From Thiosocius sp963736445 (GTDB lineage: Bacteria > Pseudomonadota > Gammaproteobacteria > Chromatiales > Chromatiaceae): a stretch of DNA of 64,000 nt. The position numbers and the translations under genes are program-made. The notes under the pieces are model-generated. The model saw nothing but the letters and a program-made list of their open reading frames with translations. It did no database searches and was not told the origin of the DNA. The stretch lies in contig CAVTOY010000008.1 in the NCBI GenBank assembly GCA_963736445.1, positions 248,001 through 312,000 on the forward strand, read 5' to 3'. This document shows positions 27,919 through 38,057 of this stretch, piece by piece (within the stretch, counting starts at the first letter, position 1; each line of letters opens with the position of its first letter).

Positions 27919-28945
27919 ATGTTGAGCCTTCGATCAGCTTCTCTGGCTTTTGCTCCTGCCGCTCCCGTTGCTGGTGACCTGGCTGTGGCCGCCTACCGCG
28001 AGCGCCTGGTGACGGTCGGTTGCCGTTTCTCGATCGTCTGGCTAGCGATTGACCGGACAGTCGAGCGAGGCATCGCCGGACACGGCCCGGACCCGCGCGG
28101 GCAACAGACTGCTCAGCTGGCTGACCTGGGCCCTGATCGTGACCGCGCTGGCCCGGCCGCAATGGCTGGAGGAGCCGATTACCCGGACACCAGCCGGCGC
28201 GCGACCTGCTGGTCGCGGTGGATCTGTCCGGGTCAATGGAAACGGAGGACTTCACCGACGCCGACGGCCGGCAGGTGGATCGCCTGACCGCGGTCAAGGG
28301 GGTGCTGCGCGACTTTCTGGCGCGGCGTGAAGATGATCGAATCGCATTGATCGTTTTCGGCTCGGCGGCCTTCGTGCAGCTGCCCTTCACCGCCGACAAG
28401 GTGGCGGTGCAGCAGATGCTCGATGAGACCAGGGTACGCATGGCGGGTCCCAAGACCATGCTCGGCGATGCCATCGGGCTGGCGATCACCCTGTTCGAAC
28501 GCAGCGAGGTGCCCGAGCGCATGATGATCGTGCTGACCGATGGCAACGACACCGGCAGCCAGGTGCCGCCGGTGCGTGCGGCCGAGATCGCGCGCGATAG
28601 GGACGTTGTCATCCATACCATCGGCGTCGGCGATCCCACACGCGCCGGTGAAGATGAGGCACTCGACGAGGCGGTGCTCGAAGAGCGTCGCCTCCACCAC
28701 GGGCGGGAGCTATTTCCATGCCGCCGACCGCGACGAGCTGGAACAGATCTATGCCAGGCTGGACGAGCTGGCGCCACGCAAGGTCGAGACCATCAGCCAC
28801 CAGCCGCGCCGTGAACTGTTCTACTGGCCGCTGGGCGGCGCCTGTTGCTGACCCTGCTTTATCACGGCATGGCGGCGCTCGGCCGGCCGTCGTTGGCGCT
28901 GGCCGGGCCCGGAAGGAAGCAGCGGCGGAGGCGTCATCGACATGA
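27919..28945 (+). pseudogene. batA: BatA: VWA-domain membrane protein, multiple frameshifts
   Basis: The N-terminal helix (FDQLLWLLLLPLPLL) and second helix (LLSWLTWALIVTALARPQW) precede a von Willebrand A domain with the metal-site motif DLSGSMETEDF, then LIVFGSAAFVQLPFTADK, MLGDAIGLAITLFE and VLTDGNDTGSQVP. A last helix is seen near FYWPLGGALLLTLLYHG. Frame changes are visible near 27928, 27975, 28049, 28195, 28690, 28850 and 28915. The reading ends in ATGA overlap with batB. BatA and BatB are membrane partners of MoxR. Confidence 0.8.
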
Positions 28946-29914
28946 GCGCACTCGCCGAGCTGCATTTTCTGCGACCGTTGTGGTTGCTGGCGCTGTTGCC
29001 CGCACTGTTTCTGACTCTGGGTGCTGTGGCGCCGGCGTGGCGATGTGGCGTGGCGGAACGTGATCGCACCGCACCTGCTGCCGCACCTGCTGAGCGGCAA
29101 TGGCGAACGGCCGAGAGCCGCTTTCGGCCGCTTGCACTTGCTGGCTGCGTTCTGGCTGCTCGCCGTGATTGCTGTCGGCCGGACCGGCCTGGGAGCGCGA
29201 GCCGGCGCCGTTCGCCGAACAGCGCGCTCCGCTGGTGATCGTCCTGTACGTCGGGGAGCAGCATGTTGGCCGAGGATATCCAGCCGACGCGCCTGGAACG
29301 CGCAACGCACAAGATCCGCGATCTGCTGGCGCTGCGGCCCGGCGCGCGGACGGCGCTGATCGCCTATGCCGGGAGCGCCCACCTGGTGATGCCGTTGACC
29401 ACCGATGCCCGGCTGATCGAGGAGTTTGCCGGGGAACTGTCGCCCGGGCTCATGCCCAGGCCCGGCAATGCGCCGGCGGAGGCGCTGACCCTGGCCACGC
29501 AGCTGTTGCAGCAGGACGATGCTGGCGGGGGCAGTATCTCTGTTGATCACCGATTCATTGCAGCCGGATGCGTTGCGACACTCCCGGCGGGCGTGCGGGC
29601 GGAGATCCTCGCGGTCGCGGCACCACCCGGTTCGCCCGGCGCCGGCTGTCGGGGCCGCCTGCGCCGCCGCTGGATCGGGCGACCCTGGGGGCAGCGGCCA
29701 GGGCGCTGGATGGCGGGGTTGGTAGAGGTGAGTGTCGATGACAGCCGATGTGCAGACACTGGCGCGACGATTGGAGAAACGCGGCTGGCCAGTGCCGGAA
29801 CCGACGGGCGAGGGCGAACGCTGGCGCGATGCCGGTTACACTCTGCTGTTTCCGCTGGCGCTGATCCTGTTGCTGTGGTTCCGGCGCGGTTGGGCGGTAA
29901 GGTGGCAGGGATGA
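28942..29914 (+). pseudogene. batB: BatB: second VWA-domain membrane protein, multiple frameshifts
   Basis: Begins MSALAELHFLRPLWLLALLPALF, a typical BatB start, then WRRRGDVAWRNVIAPHLLPHLL and a second helix (LHLLAAFWLLAVIAV). The VWA domain follows: APLVIVLYVGSSMLAEDIQPTRLERA, TALIAYAGSAHLVMPLTTD and LLITDSLQPDA. The usual Asp-x-Ser-x-Ser metal motif reads YVGSSM here, so metal binding may be lost. The C-terminal helix is YTLLFPLALILLLWF. Indels lie near 29020, 29175, 29252, 29540, 29580, 29640, 29720 and 29750. It overlaps batC by ATGA. Confidence 0.8.
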
Positions 29915-30585
29915 GCTGTGGGTCGAGGGTTCAGGTCTGCGCCGGGCGTCTGGCTCGCTGTCCTGCTGATGGCTGCCGATGCCGTTGCGCGCAGAGGGTG
30001 CGAATCGGTAGGTCGGCACCGGATGGTGGAGGGATCTCTGGCGAACGCCCGGATCAGCAGGCACAGCGCCTGTTCGATGCCGGTGATTATGCCGGGGCGG
30101 CCTCCCGTTCACCGATCCGATGCGCATCGGCACGGCATGGTTTCGCGCCGGCGAATTCGAACGTGCGGCCGCGGCCTTCGGTCAACTCACCTCGGTCGAA
30201 GGTTAGTTCAATCGCGCCAACGCGCTGTTGTTCCAGGGTGAGTACGAGCAGGCGATTGCCGCCTATGAGCAGGTGCTTGCCCAGCGTCCCGATTGGCAGG
30301 CCGCGGCTCGAGAATCGCGCGATCGCCCTGGCCCGCAAGGAAAGGCTGGCGCCGCCCGAGGATGATGCCGGCGGTACCGGCGGGATGCTCAGGCCGACGA
30401 GATCGTGTTCGATACCACCGGCCGGACGAACAACGCCAAGGGTGAACAGACCACCGAGGGCGGTACGGAGGAGCGATGCGGCGATGCGCGAGATGTGGCT
30501 GCGGCGCGTGGAGACCAGGCCAGCGGATTTTCTGCGCGCCCGCTTTGCCAGTCAGCTGCAGCGTCGGCAGGAGGGTGGTCAGTGA
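29911..30585 (+). pseudogene. batC: BatC: TPR protein, multiple frameshifts and one nonsense codon
   Basis: A signal-like helix (VWLAVLLMAADAVA) is followed across frames by WWRDLWRTP and DQQAQRLFDAGDYAGAA, the classic BatC entry into TPRs. Then come AWFRAGEFERAAAAFGQL, NRANALLFQGEYEQAIAAYEQVLAQRPDW and a C-terminal MWLRRVETRPADFLRARFASQL. Besides indels near 30050, 30108, 30308, 30392 and 30475 there is a TAG in SVEG-stop-FNRANA at about 30204, where Tyr is expected, so at least one error is a substitution. The stop is TGA at 30583. Confidence 0.75.
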
Positions 30586-31879
30586 ACAGCGTTCGGGCTT
30601 TCCGCGGCGGTGGCTGCTCGGCCTGATGCTATTGTTGAGTTGCGCTGCCCGCGCTGGCGATCGATGCGCGGGTGCGTGCCTTATCGAACAGCCGGAGAGA
30701 GGCCTGGATCGGCCAGCAGGTGGTGCTGAAGGTCGAGCTGCTGAGCGATGGACTGAGCTTCGGCGATCAGTCCATCCGCTGCCTGATATTCCCGGCGCGC
30801 TGGTGCTGGAGGACACCGTCTCCACCGTGAAGTTGAACGAGTCGGTCGAGGGCGACACCTGGCAGGTGCTCAGTTACCACTATCCAGATGTTCCCGCAGC
30901 GTGCGGGGCGTATCGAACTCCCGCCGATTGACGTTGCCTTCACGTATCCGAAGGGTACGGCAGCGAGCCGGTCGGTTTCGAGCTGCAGACCGAGGCGCTG
31001 TCGTTTGACGTGCGCAGCCCGCCCGGTGTCGATGATCCGGCGGGGCTGGTGACGACAACGGAAATGCACGCTCACGGTCGAGGTGATCGCCGGACCCGGC
31101 AGGCGTTGAAGGTCGGCGATGCGCTGACCCGCACGGTCACGCGCACCGCCCCGGCTGTATCGGGGATGGCGTTTGCGCCGATGCCGACGCCGGTGATTCC
31201 CGGCGTCGCTGTCTACCCCAAGCCCCCGGAGGTCGATGACCGCAGCAATCGCGGCGAACTTGTCGGTAAGCGCGTCGAGTCGACAACCTATGTGCTGCAG
31301 CAGGACGGCGAGCTGACCATCCCGGGATCGAGTTTCCGTGGTGGGATCCGGTCGCCGAGAAATTGCATACCGAGAGCGTCCCGGCGCTGGACGCTCGAGG
31401 TCGCGGTAAATCCTGATCTGCTGCGCCGATTCGACCCGGTCGAACAGTTTGCAGGCCTGGCGGCGGATCATCCCTGGGCGCTGGGCTGCCGGGCTGCTCT
31501 GCATGGCGGCGATAGTGTGGGCCGGCATCAGCTGGCTGCCGGCTGGCCTCCGCCGACTGCGGCGTTGGCAGGATCGCGCGACGTAGCAGCGAACGCGCGC
31601 GCTTCAAGCGCCTGCTGCGCGCCTGCAGGGGTAATGATCCGGCGGCCGTTTATAATGCCTATGTGCATTGGGTGTCGGGCGATGACGGCCGTGCGCCGCT
31701 AACAGCGGATGCAGAGGAGACTTGCCGGTGAGCTGCAACGTCTGCAGACCGCGCTGGTAGGGCGCGATCCCGACTGGCGTGCCGATGACCTGGTGCGCGC
31801 GTTGCAGCGTGCCCGGCAGGCGGCCCGGCGCAGCCGCCGCGCGCACGCGACGCGGGTCCTGCCGGCCCTCAACCCTTAA
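30575..31879 (+). pseudogene. batD: BatD: exported protein with C-terminal membrane helix, about ten frameshifts
   Basis: Best start is GTG 30575, overlapping batC by 11 bases. A signal peptide follows (WLLGLMLLLSCA, then PALAIDARV). The beta-rich BatD domains show REAWIGQQVVLKVELLSDGLSFGD, ALVLEDTVSTVKLNESV, AGRIELPPIDVAF, GSEPVGFELQTEALSFDVR, RTAPAVSGMAFAPMPTPVIPGVAVYPKPP and IEFPWWDPVAEKLHTE. A membrane helix near MAAIVWAGISWLPAGL is followed by a basic cytoplasmic tail. Stop TAA 31877. In other bacteria BatD joins BatA/B in the membrane. Confidence 0.78.
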
Positions 31880-31951
31880 TCACCGCTCGCGCCTTGCGCG
31901 CCCAAACAGACGGCGCCGTGGCCCGAGCGGCATCGACAGGTAACCATCTCT

Positions 31952-34283
31952 ATGTCTCGAAACAGGTCGTGTCGCTGGCTCTATCGGATGCTTGACCGAG
32001 GGCGTATTGCCGGCACTGCTGATGCTGTCGCTCTCCGTCTGGGCCGGGCCCAACGATGCCGCCGGCTACGTCGGTAGCGATACCTGCCGTGGCTGTCACG
32101 AGGCGGAGTACAGCGCGTGGCAGGGATCCCACCACGATCTGGCGATGCAGCCGGCCAACGCGGACACCGTGCTGGGTGATTTCGACGACGCTGATGTTTG
32201 AGCACCGCGGTGTGACGACGCGCTTCTTACCGGCGCGACGGCCAGTACCTGGTCGAGGCACAGGGCGCCGACGGTGCGCAACACGAGTATGAGGTGGCCT
32301 ACACCTTCGGGGTCGTGCCGCTGCAGCAGTACCTGATCGGATTCCCGGACGGTCGCTATCAGGCACTGACGGTGGCATGGGATACGCGGCCGCAGGAGCA
32401 GGGTGGCCAGCGTTGGTTCCACCTGTATCCCGATGAAGACATCCCGCCCGGCGACGAACTGCACTGGACCGCACCGGCGCACAACTGGAACTTTGCCTGC
32501 GCCGAGTGTCACTCGACCCGGCTGCGCAAACACTACGATGCGCTCACGGATACCTACCGCACCAGCTGGGCGGAGATCGACGTCGCCTGCGAGGCCTGCC
32601 ACGGGCCTGGCGGGCGTCATGTCGAGCTCGCCAATGCCCCAGCCGCGGGTGGCGAGGACTATCCGGCCGATCACGGTCTGGTCGGTCGAGCTGAATGGCC
32701 GCGGTGAATGGCATCTTGCAACCGGTCAGCCCAACGCCATGTTGGCGCGGCCGACGCAGGGCGCACCGGAGATCGAGGTCTGCGGGCGCTGTCATGCGCG
32801 CCGCTCGCAGTTGTCCGAGGACTATGTACACGGCCGACCGTTGTCGGATACCCACCGCGTGCAGCTGTTGAGCGAGGGCTTGTACCATCCGGACGGGCAG
32901 ATCCTCGACGAGGTCTATGTCTATGGCTCCTTCCTGCAGAGCCGTATGCATGCGGCCGGCGTCACCTGCAGTGACTGTCACGAGCCGCATAGCCTGGAGC
33001 TCCGGGCCGAAGGAAACGCGGTGTGCGCGACCTGCCATGCCCCGTCGACCTATGACGCGACGACGCACCATCATCACCCGGCGGGTTCCACCGGCGCGCA
33101 GTGTGTCGCATGCCACATGCCGTCGCGCAACTATATGGTCGTGGATCCGCGACGGGATCACAGCATGCGCATCCCGCGCCCGGATCTCTCGGTTTCGCTG
33201 GGGGTCCCCAATGCCTGCAGCCAGTGTCATGTCGGACGTAGCGATCAATGGTCGGCCGATGCGCTGGAGGCGTGGTACGGCAAGGAGCGCAAACCGGGTT
33301 ACCAGCGCTACGCCGCGGTGCTCAGCGCCGCGCACGCCGGCCAGGCGGGTGCCGGCGGGGGCCTGGCGGCGCTGGCGTTGGACGAGTCCGCGCCGATCAT
33401 CGCGCGCGCGACCGCGCTGCAGGAGATAGCCGGTTTTCTCGGGCAGGAATCTCTGCCGGCGATCCAGGTGGGGCTGGCGTCGCCCGATCCCTTGATGCGG
33501 CGTGCGACGGTGGAGACCTTGCAGGACGTGGATGCCGCAGCGCGCCTGCAACTGATTGCGCCGCTGCTCAGCGATCCGGTGCGCGGCGTGCGCCTGGCCG
33601 CGGCCAGCGCGCTGTCGGACGTGCGGGCGCAGGCTGTGACCGACCCGACTTTGCGGGCGGCCCTGGAAAAGGCGTTCGGCGAATACCTGGCCGCGCAGCG
33701 GCTGAATGCCGACCGTGCCGAATACTGGGTGAACCTGGCGCATTTCCACTTGCGACAGGGTCAGTTGGATGAGGCCGAAGAGGACTACGCACAGGCGCGC
33801 CGACGCAATGCGCGTTTCCTGCCGGCCTATGTCAACCAGGCCGATATGTACCGGGCGCTCGGCCGCGACGCCGACGGCGAGCGGATCCTGCGCGAGGGGC
33901 TGCAGGCGGCGCCGGAGGCGGCGTCCATTCATCATGCGCTGGGCCTGCTGCTGATCCGCGCAGGCCGCAAGGACGAGGCCATGCTTTCCTTGCAGCAGGC
34001 GTATCGCCTGGAGCCGGAGAATCCGCGTCTGGGCTACGTATACGGCATTGCGCTGGAAAACGCCGGGCAGCGCGATCGCGCAATCGCGGTCTGGGATGCG
34101 GTGGTAAAGCGGCATCCGAATGACCAGGAGACCCTGAACGTGCTCACCATGTCCCTGTACAAGGCAGGCGAGCATCGGCGGGCGCTCGCGCATGCCGAGC
34201 ACTTGGCGTCGCTGTATGGGGATGATCAGGGCTGGCAGCAGGTCGTCGACGTCATCCGCCAGGCGGCAGCGCGTGCGCCGTGA
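31952..34283 (+). pseudogene. octahaem cytochrome c with HEAT-like and TPR domains, frameshifted in its first third
   Basis: A signal segment (LPALLMLSLSVWAG) leads to GYVGSDTCRGCHEAEYSAW. Eight CxxCH motifs are present: CRGCH, CAECH, CEACH, CGRCH, CSDCH, CATCH, CVACH and CSQCH. The haem part resembles cytochrome c554/multihaem families. It is followed by a HEAT-like segment (PLMRRATVETLQDVDAAARLQ) and TPRs (AEYWVNLAHFHLRQGQLDEAEEDY). Frame changes lie near 31990, 32199, 32228 and 32690. From there to TGA 34283 the frame is clean. It follows the Bat genes by 73 bases. Probably a periplasmic redox enzyme, substrate unknown. Confidence 0.8.
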
Positions 34284-35292
34284 GCCGCGATCTGCGCCGC
34301 CGGTTGCGCAGCTGTTCCAGTAGATACACGGCCAGCCAGGCATACAGGGTGACGGCGACGAACAGGCCCATGCGCACAGCGAATGCCTGGTAGACATCCT
34401 TGCCGTTGGCGCTGTCCTCGACCGCCGGCCCCAGCAGGATGAGCATGGTCACCCCCACGTTCAGCCAGAACGAGGCGGGAAAGCGGCTGGCGAAGACCCC
34501 GAACATCTTGGCGGCGAAATACACGCCGAACAGCAGCATCCATAGAAAGAACATCCACAGGTTCGGCTGGAGCTTCAGCGCGAGCCAGAACAGGCTCGCG
34601 AAGCAGCCGCCGAGCAGCGTGGAGCCGAGCAGTTCCCGCCCGGCATCGCGCGCACTGACCGCCGAGCCCTGCTGCGCCAGCGACACCGACTTCATGATGA
34701 TCGCCAGATACGCCGCGGGATTGGTCAGGGCCAGCAGGTAGGCCGGTAATACGATCAGCGCGGCGCGCAGCGCGATCCAGTTCGATTGCTGTCTGTCGGG
34801 CGCCGCCTTGCTAGCTCGGACGATGGCCTGGTCCTCCGGAAACCAGGGATAGACGACCCACTGGCAGACGATGGCCAACGCGATACCCAGCACCAGGGCC
34901 TCGATCACCATGATAGCGAGACCATAGTCGAGCGTACCGGCGGCCGAGATGAGGGTAAAACCGATGGTGAGGAATGTGCCGATCAGCGCCTTGCCCCGAT
35001 GGACCGTCAGATAGCTGCTGAAGTACAGGCCGACGGCCACCAGCAAGATGCCCGTCAGCGCATAGTTCAGCAGCATCGGGATCAGCAGAATGCCGACGCC
35101 GAGGGTGGCCGCCACCAGCAGGATCAGCCCGAGCAGGCCCTTGGGTCCGGGGGGCGGCGCCGGCGCGGCGGTCAGCATCAGCGCGAACAACGGCGCCAGA
35201 AAAGGCAAAGGCAATGCCAAGCCGTAGGCGCCGGCCAGTGCCAGCGCCATCGTCAGCCCAACGCGGAAGACGCGTCTGGCGGCGATTGGCAT
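34252..35292 (-). CDS. DUF2955 / FUSC-like inner membrane efflux component
   Basis: 346 residues from the ATG preceded by GAGG. It has about ten membrane helices in two sets (VGLTMALALAGAYGLALPLPF, LLGLILLVAATLGVGILLIPM, then LRAALIVLPAYLLALTNPAAY) around a soluble middle. This is the DUF2955 family, related to aromatic-acid exporters of the FUSC group. It lies directly after an HlyD adaptor and a NodT outer-membrane factor, making a tripartite exporter. Its 3' end overlaps the convergent octahaem gene by 32 bases. Confidence 0.8.
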   Translation of the reverse strand: MPIAARRVFRVGLTMALALAGAYGLALPLPFLAPLFALMLTAAPAPPPGPKGLLGLILLVAATLGVGILLIPMLLNYALTGILLVAVGLYFSSYLTVHRGKALIGTFLTIGFTLISAAGTLDYGLAIMVIEALVLGIALAIVCQWVVYPWFPEDQAIVRASKAAPDRQQSNWIALRAALIVLPAYLLALTNPAAYLAIIMKSVSLAQQGSAVSARDAGRELLGSTLLGGCFASLFWLALKLQPNLWMFFLWMLLFGVYFAAKMFGVFASRFPASFWLNVGVTMLILLGPAVEDSANGKDVYQAFAVRMGLFVAVTLYAWLAVYLLEQLRNRRRRSRLTAHALPPGG

Positions 35293-35300
35293 ATCAGGCC

Positions 35301-36473
35301 TCAATAGGCATACGACAGCCAACTCATCAGGCGGACATAGGCCTTGGCCAACGGGCCGAGCAGTCCATGGCCATCCCCATAGGCCATAACCGATGCCTGG
35401 CCGCCGACGCGCAACTGGCCGCGCAGTGCCGGCTGTTGCGTCACATCGAAGCCGATGATGACCGGGAAGCGTTGCGATTGGCGCAGCCAGTCGCGGCTGT
35501 TCTGGATGGTCGGCAGGGTGCCGGGCGGCGGGGCCTGGCCCTGGCTGACACCGAGTCCGATGCTGCGGATTTCACCATCGAACACCTTGCCGGGCAGGAC
35601 ATCGAACAGGATCTCCACTGGGCTGCCGGGACGCAGATGACCCAGGTTGTTCTCGGTGAACTCGGCGCTGATCCACACGTCGTGAATGGCGACCAGGGTC
35701 ATTACCGGATTCCCGGTGCCGGCATACTGGCCGACATCGGCCCGCAGGTCCGTGATCATCCCACTCGACGATGCCTTGACGACGGTGTTGCCGAGATCGA
35801 GCTCGGCCTTTTCCACCGCACTCAGCGCCGAGTTCAGCATGGCATTGTTTTCATCGTCGTCACCGCCTTTCTGCTCGATCGCCTGTTGGATCTCCGCCTC
35901 TGCGGCCGAGACCTTGGCCCGCGCCTCATCCAGCGATGCCTGCGAGACCTCCAGGCGGCGCACCGAGATAGTCCCCGGGTCGGTTCGATGCAGGCGCTCG
36001 AGGCGCACGAAGTCCTTCTCTGCCTTGGTCTCGTTGGCCAGCGCGGCGCGCAGATTGGCGCGCGCGGATTCGACCGCGGCGCTACCGGCGTCTACTTGAC
36101 TGCGGGCAGTCGCCAGCTCCCACTTCGCCTTGTCCAGCGCGATCCGGTATTGCGACGGGTCGATCTCGAACAGCGGCTGCCCGGCCTCGACCTCCTGATT
36201 ATTGGTCACCCACACCTGGGTCACCAGCCCTGCCACTTTGGGCGCCACACCCACGACATAACCCTGGACCCGGGCCTGCGAGGTATAGGGGGTGAAGCGG
36301 TCTGCGAGCAGATACCAGGTCAGACTGAGCACGATCACTAGGCCGATCGCCAGGGTCCCTTTTCTGACCGGGGCGGCGGCGTCCTCGTTGGTCTCAGGTG
36401 TCTCTTGCGGCGTCTGGACATTCTCTTCGGTGTCCGCGTCTTCCTTGTCCACCGTTGGCTGTTTGTCACTCAT
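35301..36473 (-). CDS. HlyD/EmrA-type membrane fusion protein
   Basis: 390 residues. An acidic N-terminus precedes one membrane helix (LAIGLVIVLSLTWYLLADRF). Then the first lipoyl half (VQGYVVGVAPKVAGLVTQVWVTNNQEVEAGQPLFEIDP), an alpha-helical coiled coil (AKWELATARSQVDAGSAAVESARANLRAAL) and the second half with ASSSGMITDLRADVGQYAGTG. It links the DUF2955 membrane protein to the outer-membrane factor. It overlaps the upstream nodT-type gene by 8 bases and is followed 8 bases later by the DUF2955 gene. Confidence 0.9.
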   Translation of the reverse strand: MSDKQPTVDKEDADTEENVQTPQETPETNEDAAAPVRKGTLAIGLVIVLSLTWYLLADRFTPYTSQARVQGYVVGVAPKVAGLVTQVWVTNNQEVEAGQPLFEIDPSQYRIALDKAKWELATARSQVDAGSAAVESARANLRAALANETKAEKDFVRLERLHRTDPGTISVRRLEVSQASLDEARAKVSAAEAEIQQAIEQKGGDDDENNAMLNSALSAVEKAELDLGNTVVKASSSGMITDLRADVGQYAGTGNPVMTLVAIHDVWISAEFTENNLGHLRPGSPVEILFDVLPGKVFDGEIRSIGLGVSQGQAPPPGTLPTIQNSRDWLRQSQRFPVIIGFDVTQQPALRGQLRVGGQASVMAYGDGHGLLGPLAKAYVRLMSWLSYAY

Positions 36474-38055
36474 GCGGCGGGTTCCCCGGTCCTGATGCCG
36501 GTGGCGGGTTGGATGCGCCGGGTGGCAATGGGGCGTTCAGCAGGGGGCCCCAGTCGGTGCGCTCCTGCAGGCTGTTGCGGGTTTCTCCCGAGATCAACTG
36601 CTGTACCGGTGTATCGATCCAGCCGCCGCCGAGCGCCTTGTACAGGCCCACGACCGCACTGACGTGGTTGCCCTGATTGATCAGCTCCCGTTCGGTCTGC
36701 GAGAACAACGCCTGTTGCGCGTCCAGTACGCGTTGGAAACCGGCGTACCCCTCGCGATAACGCGCATTGGCCAGCTCGAGCGAGCGCCTCGCCGCGCGCA
36801 CCGAGGCCGCCAGCAACTGCTGCTGCTCGGCGCTCTTCACCACGCTGATGGCGGCATCATCGGTCTCGCGCGCGGCCTGCAGCACGGTGTCCTGATACTG
36901 CTCGATCAATTGCTGCAGCCGGGCATCCTGCACGCGCACGTTGTTCTCGATACGTCCGTAGTCGAACACGTTCCAGTTCAATCCCGGACCGACGGCCAGC
37001 GTTCCGACGTCCGGGCTGTCGCTGAGGCTGTTGCCGGACCAGCCGATGCTGCCCAGCAGCGAGATCGCCGGATAGAAATCGGCCTCTGCGATGCCGATCT
37101 GTGCGGACTGCGCCGCCACCTCCCAGGCAGCCGCCCGGATGTCGGGCCGCCGCATCAGCAGGCGGGCCGGTATGCCCTCGATCAGCAGCGGTTCGACCCG
37201 CGGCAGGGTGCCGGGCCGTCCGTTCAACTCCGGCAGTTGTCCCGGTGGGCGGCCGAGCAGGGTGGCCAGGGCGTTACCGGTCTGGATCAGGGAGATCTCG
37301 AGACTCGGAATCGTCGACAGCGTCGACAGATACTGTGTCTTGGCCTGCTGGAGATCGAGTTCGGACTGCTCGCCGCTCTTGTATACCTGTTCCGTGATCT
37401 CATAACTGCGTTTCTGAATCGCGGCATTCTCATTCGCGATCTCGATCCGCAACTCGGCCGTGCGGTAGGCAAAATACAGCTCGGCCACCTGCGCGTTGAG
37501 CAGGACCTGCAGATCCTGCTGGTTGGCAATCGAGGCGAAGAATGCGGCGTCGGCGGACTCGATGCTACGCTTGAATCGGCCCCAGAAATCCAGCTCCCAG
37601 GCGAGATTGAAGCCCGCCTGATAGCTGACGAAGTCTTCGTTCTTATTGGGCAGTGCGCCGCCGCGCCGACGGTTGTTCACATAGCTGGCCGCACCGCCGA
37701 TCTGCTGGACCTGTGGATAGAGGCCGCTGTCGGCGATGCCGAGCTGGGCACGGCTCTCAAGGATCCGCAGACCGGCGATCCGCAGTGCGGGATTCGCCTG
37801 CCGGGCCGATTCGATCAGTTCGTTCAGCACCGGATCGTCGAACAGTCGCCACCAAAAGCGCAGATCGTCTCTGGCGTCTTGTTTCGGCGCCTCGACCTGG
37901 CCGTAGAAAGACGTCTGCCAATTGTCCAGCCAACTGACCTTGGGCGCCTGATAGTCGGGACCCAGGGTGGTACAGGCGCTCAGAACAAAAGGTGCACAGG
38001 CCACTGTGGCACGTATTATCGAGTGCTGGGCGCGCACGAACCTCATACCATGCAT
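36466..38055 (-). CDS. NodT-family outer membrane factor lipoprotein
   Basis: About 529 residues from the ATG three bases after the AI-2E gene. The ATG at 38046 is an alternative. The reading extends upstream to 38358 but only as antisense-like sequence inside the AI-2E gene. The lipobox is VLSAC. Two OEP repeats follow: FNLAWELDFWGRFKRSIESADAAF and RRPDIRAAAWEVAAQSAQIGIAEADFYPAISL, ending LYKALGGGWID. This is the TolC-like channel of the DUF2955/HlyD exporter, and is complete, unlike the second OMF at 46383. Confidence 0.9.
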   Translation of the reverse strand: MHGMRFVRAQHSIIRATVACAPFVLSACTTLGPDYQAPKVSWLDNWQTSFYGQVEAPKQDARDDLRFWWRLFDDPVLNELIESARQANPALRIAGLRILESRAQLGIADSGLYPQVQQIGGAASYVNNRRRGGALPNKNEDFVSYQAGFNLAWELDFWGRFKRSIESADAAFFASIANQQDLQVLLNAQVAELYFAYRTAELRIEIANENAAIQKRSYEITEQVYKSGEQSELDLQQAKTQYLSTLSTIPSLEISLIQTGNALATLLGRPPGQLPELNGRPGTLPRVEPLLIEGIPARLLMRRPDIRAAAWEVAAQSAQIGIAEADFYPAISLLGSIGWSGNSLSDSPDVGTLAVGPGLNWNVFDYGRIENNVRVQDARLQQLIEQYQDTVLQAARETDDAAISVVKSAEQQQLLAASVRAARRSLELANARYREGYAGFQRVLDAQQALFSQTERELINQGNHVSAVVGLYKALGGGWIDTPVQQLISGETRNSLQERTDWGPLLNAPLPPGASNPPPASGPGNPPHE

Positions 38056-38057
38056 CT

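Noticed and set aside
22300..32700. All +1 insertions seem to fall between codons, hinting at programmed frameshifting or four-base decoding
   Set aside because: Any seven bases can be parsed as codon, extra base, codon, so the apparent codon-boundary placement is an artefact of how I joined the frames. There are also deletions and a nonsense change, which fit sequence error.
32544..34397. Minus-strand open frame of about 620 codons opposite the octahaem gene
   Set aside because: The sense strand encodes eight haem motifs and TPRs, so this is an antisense shadow.
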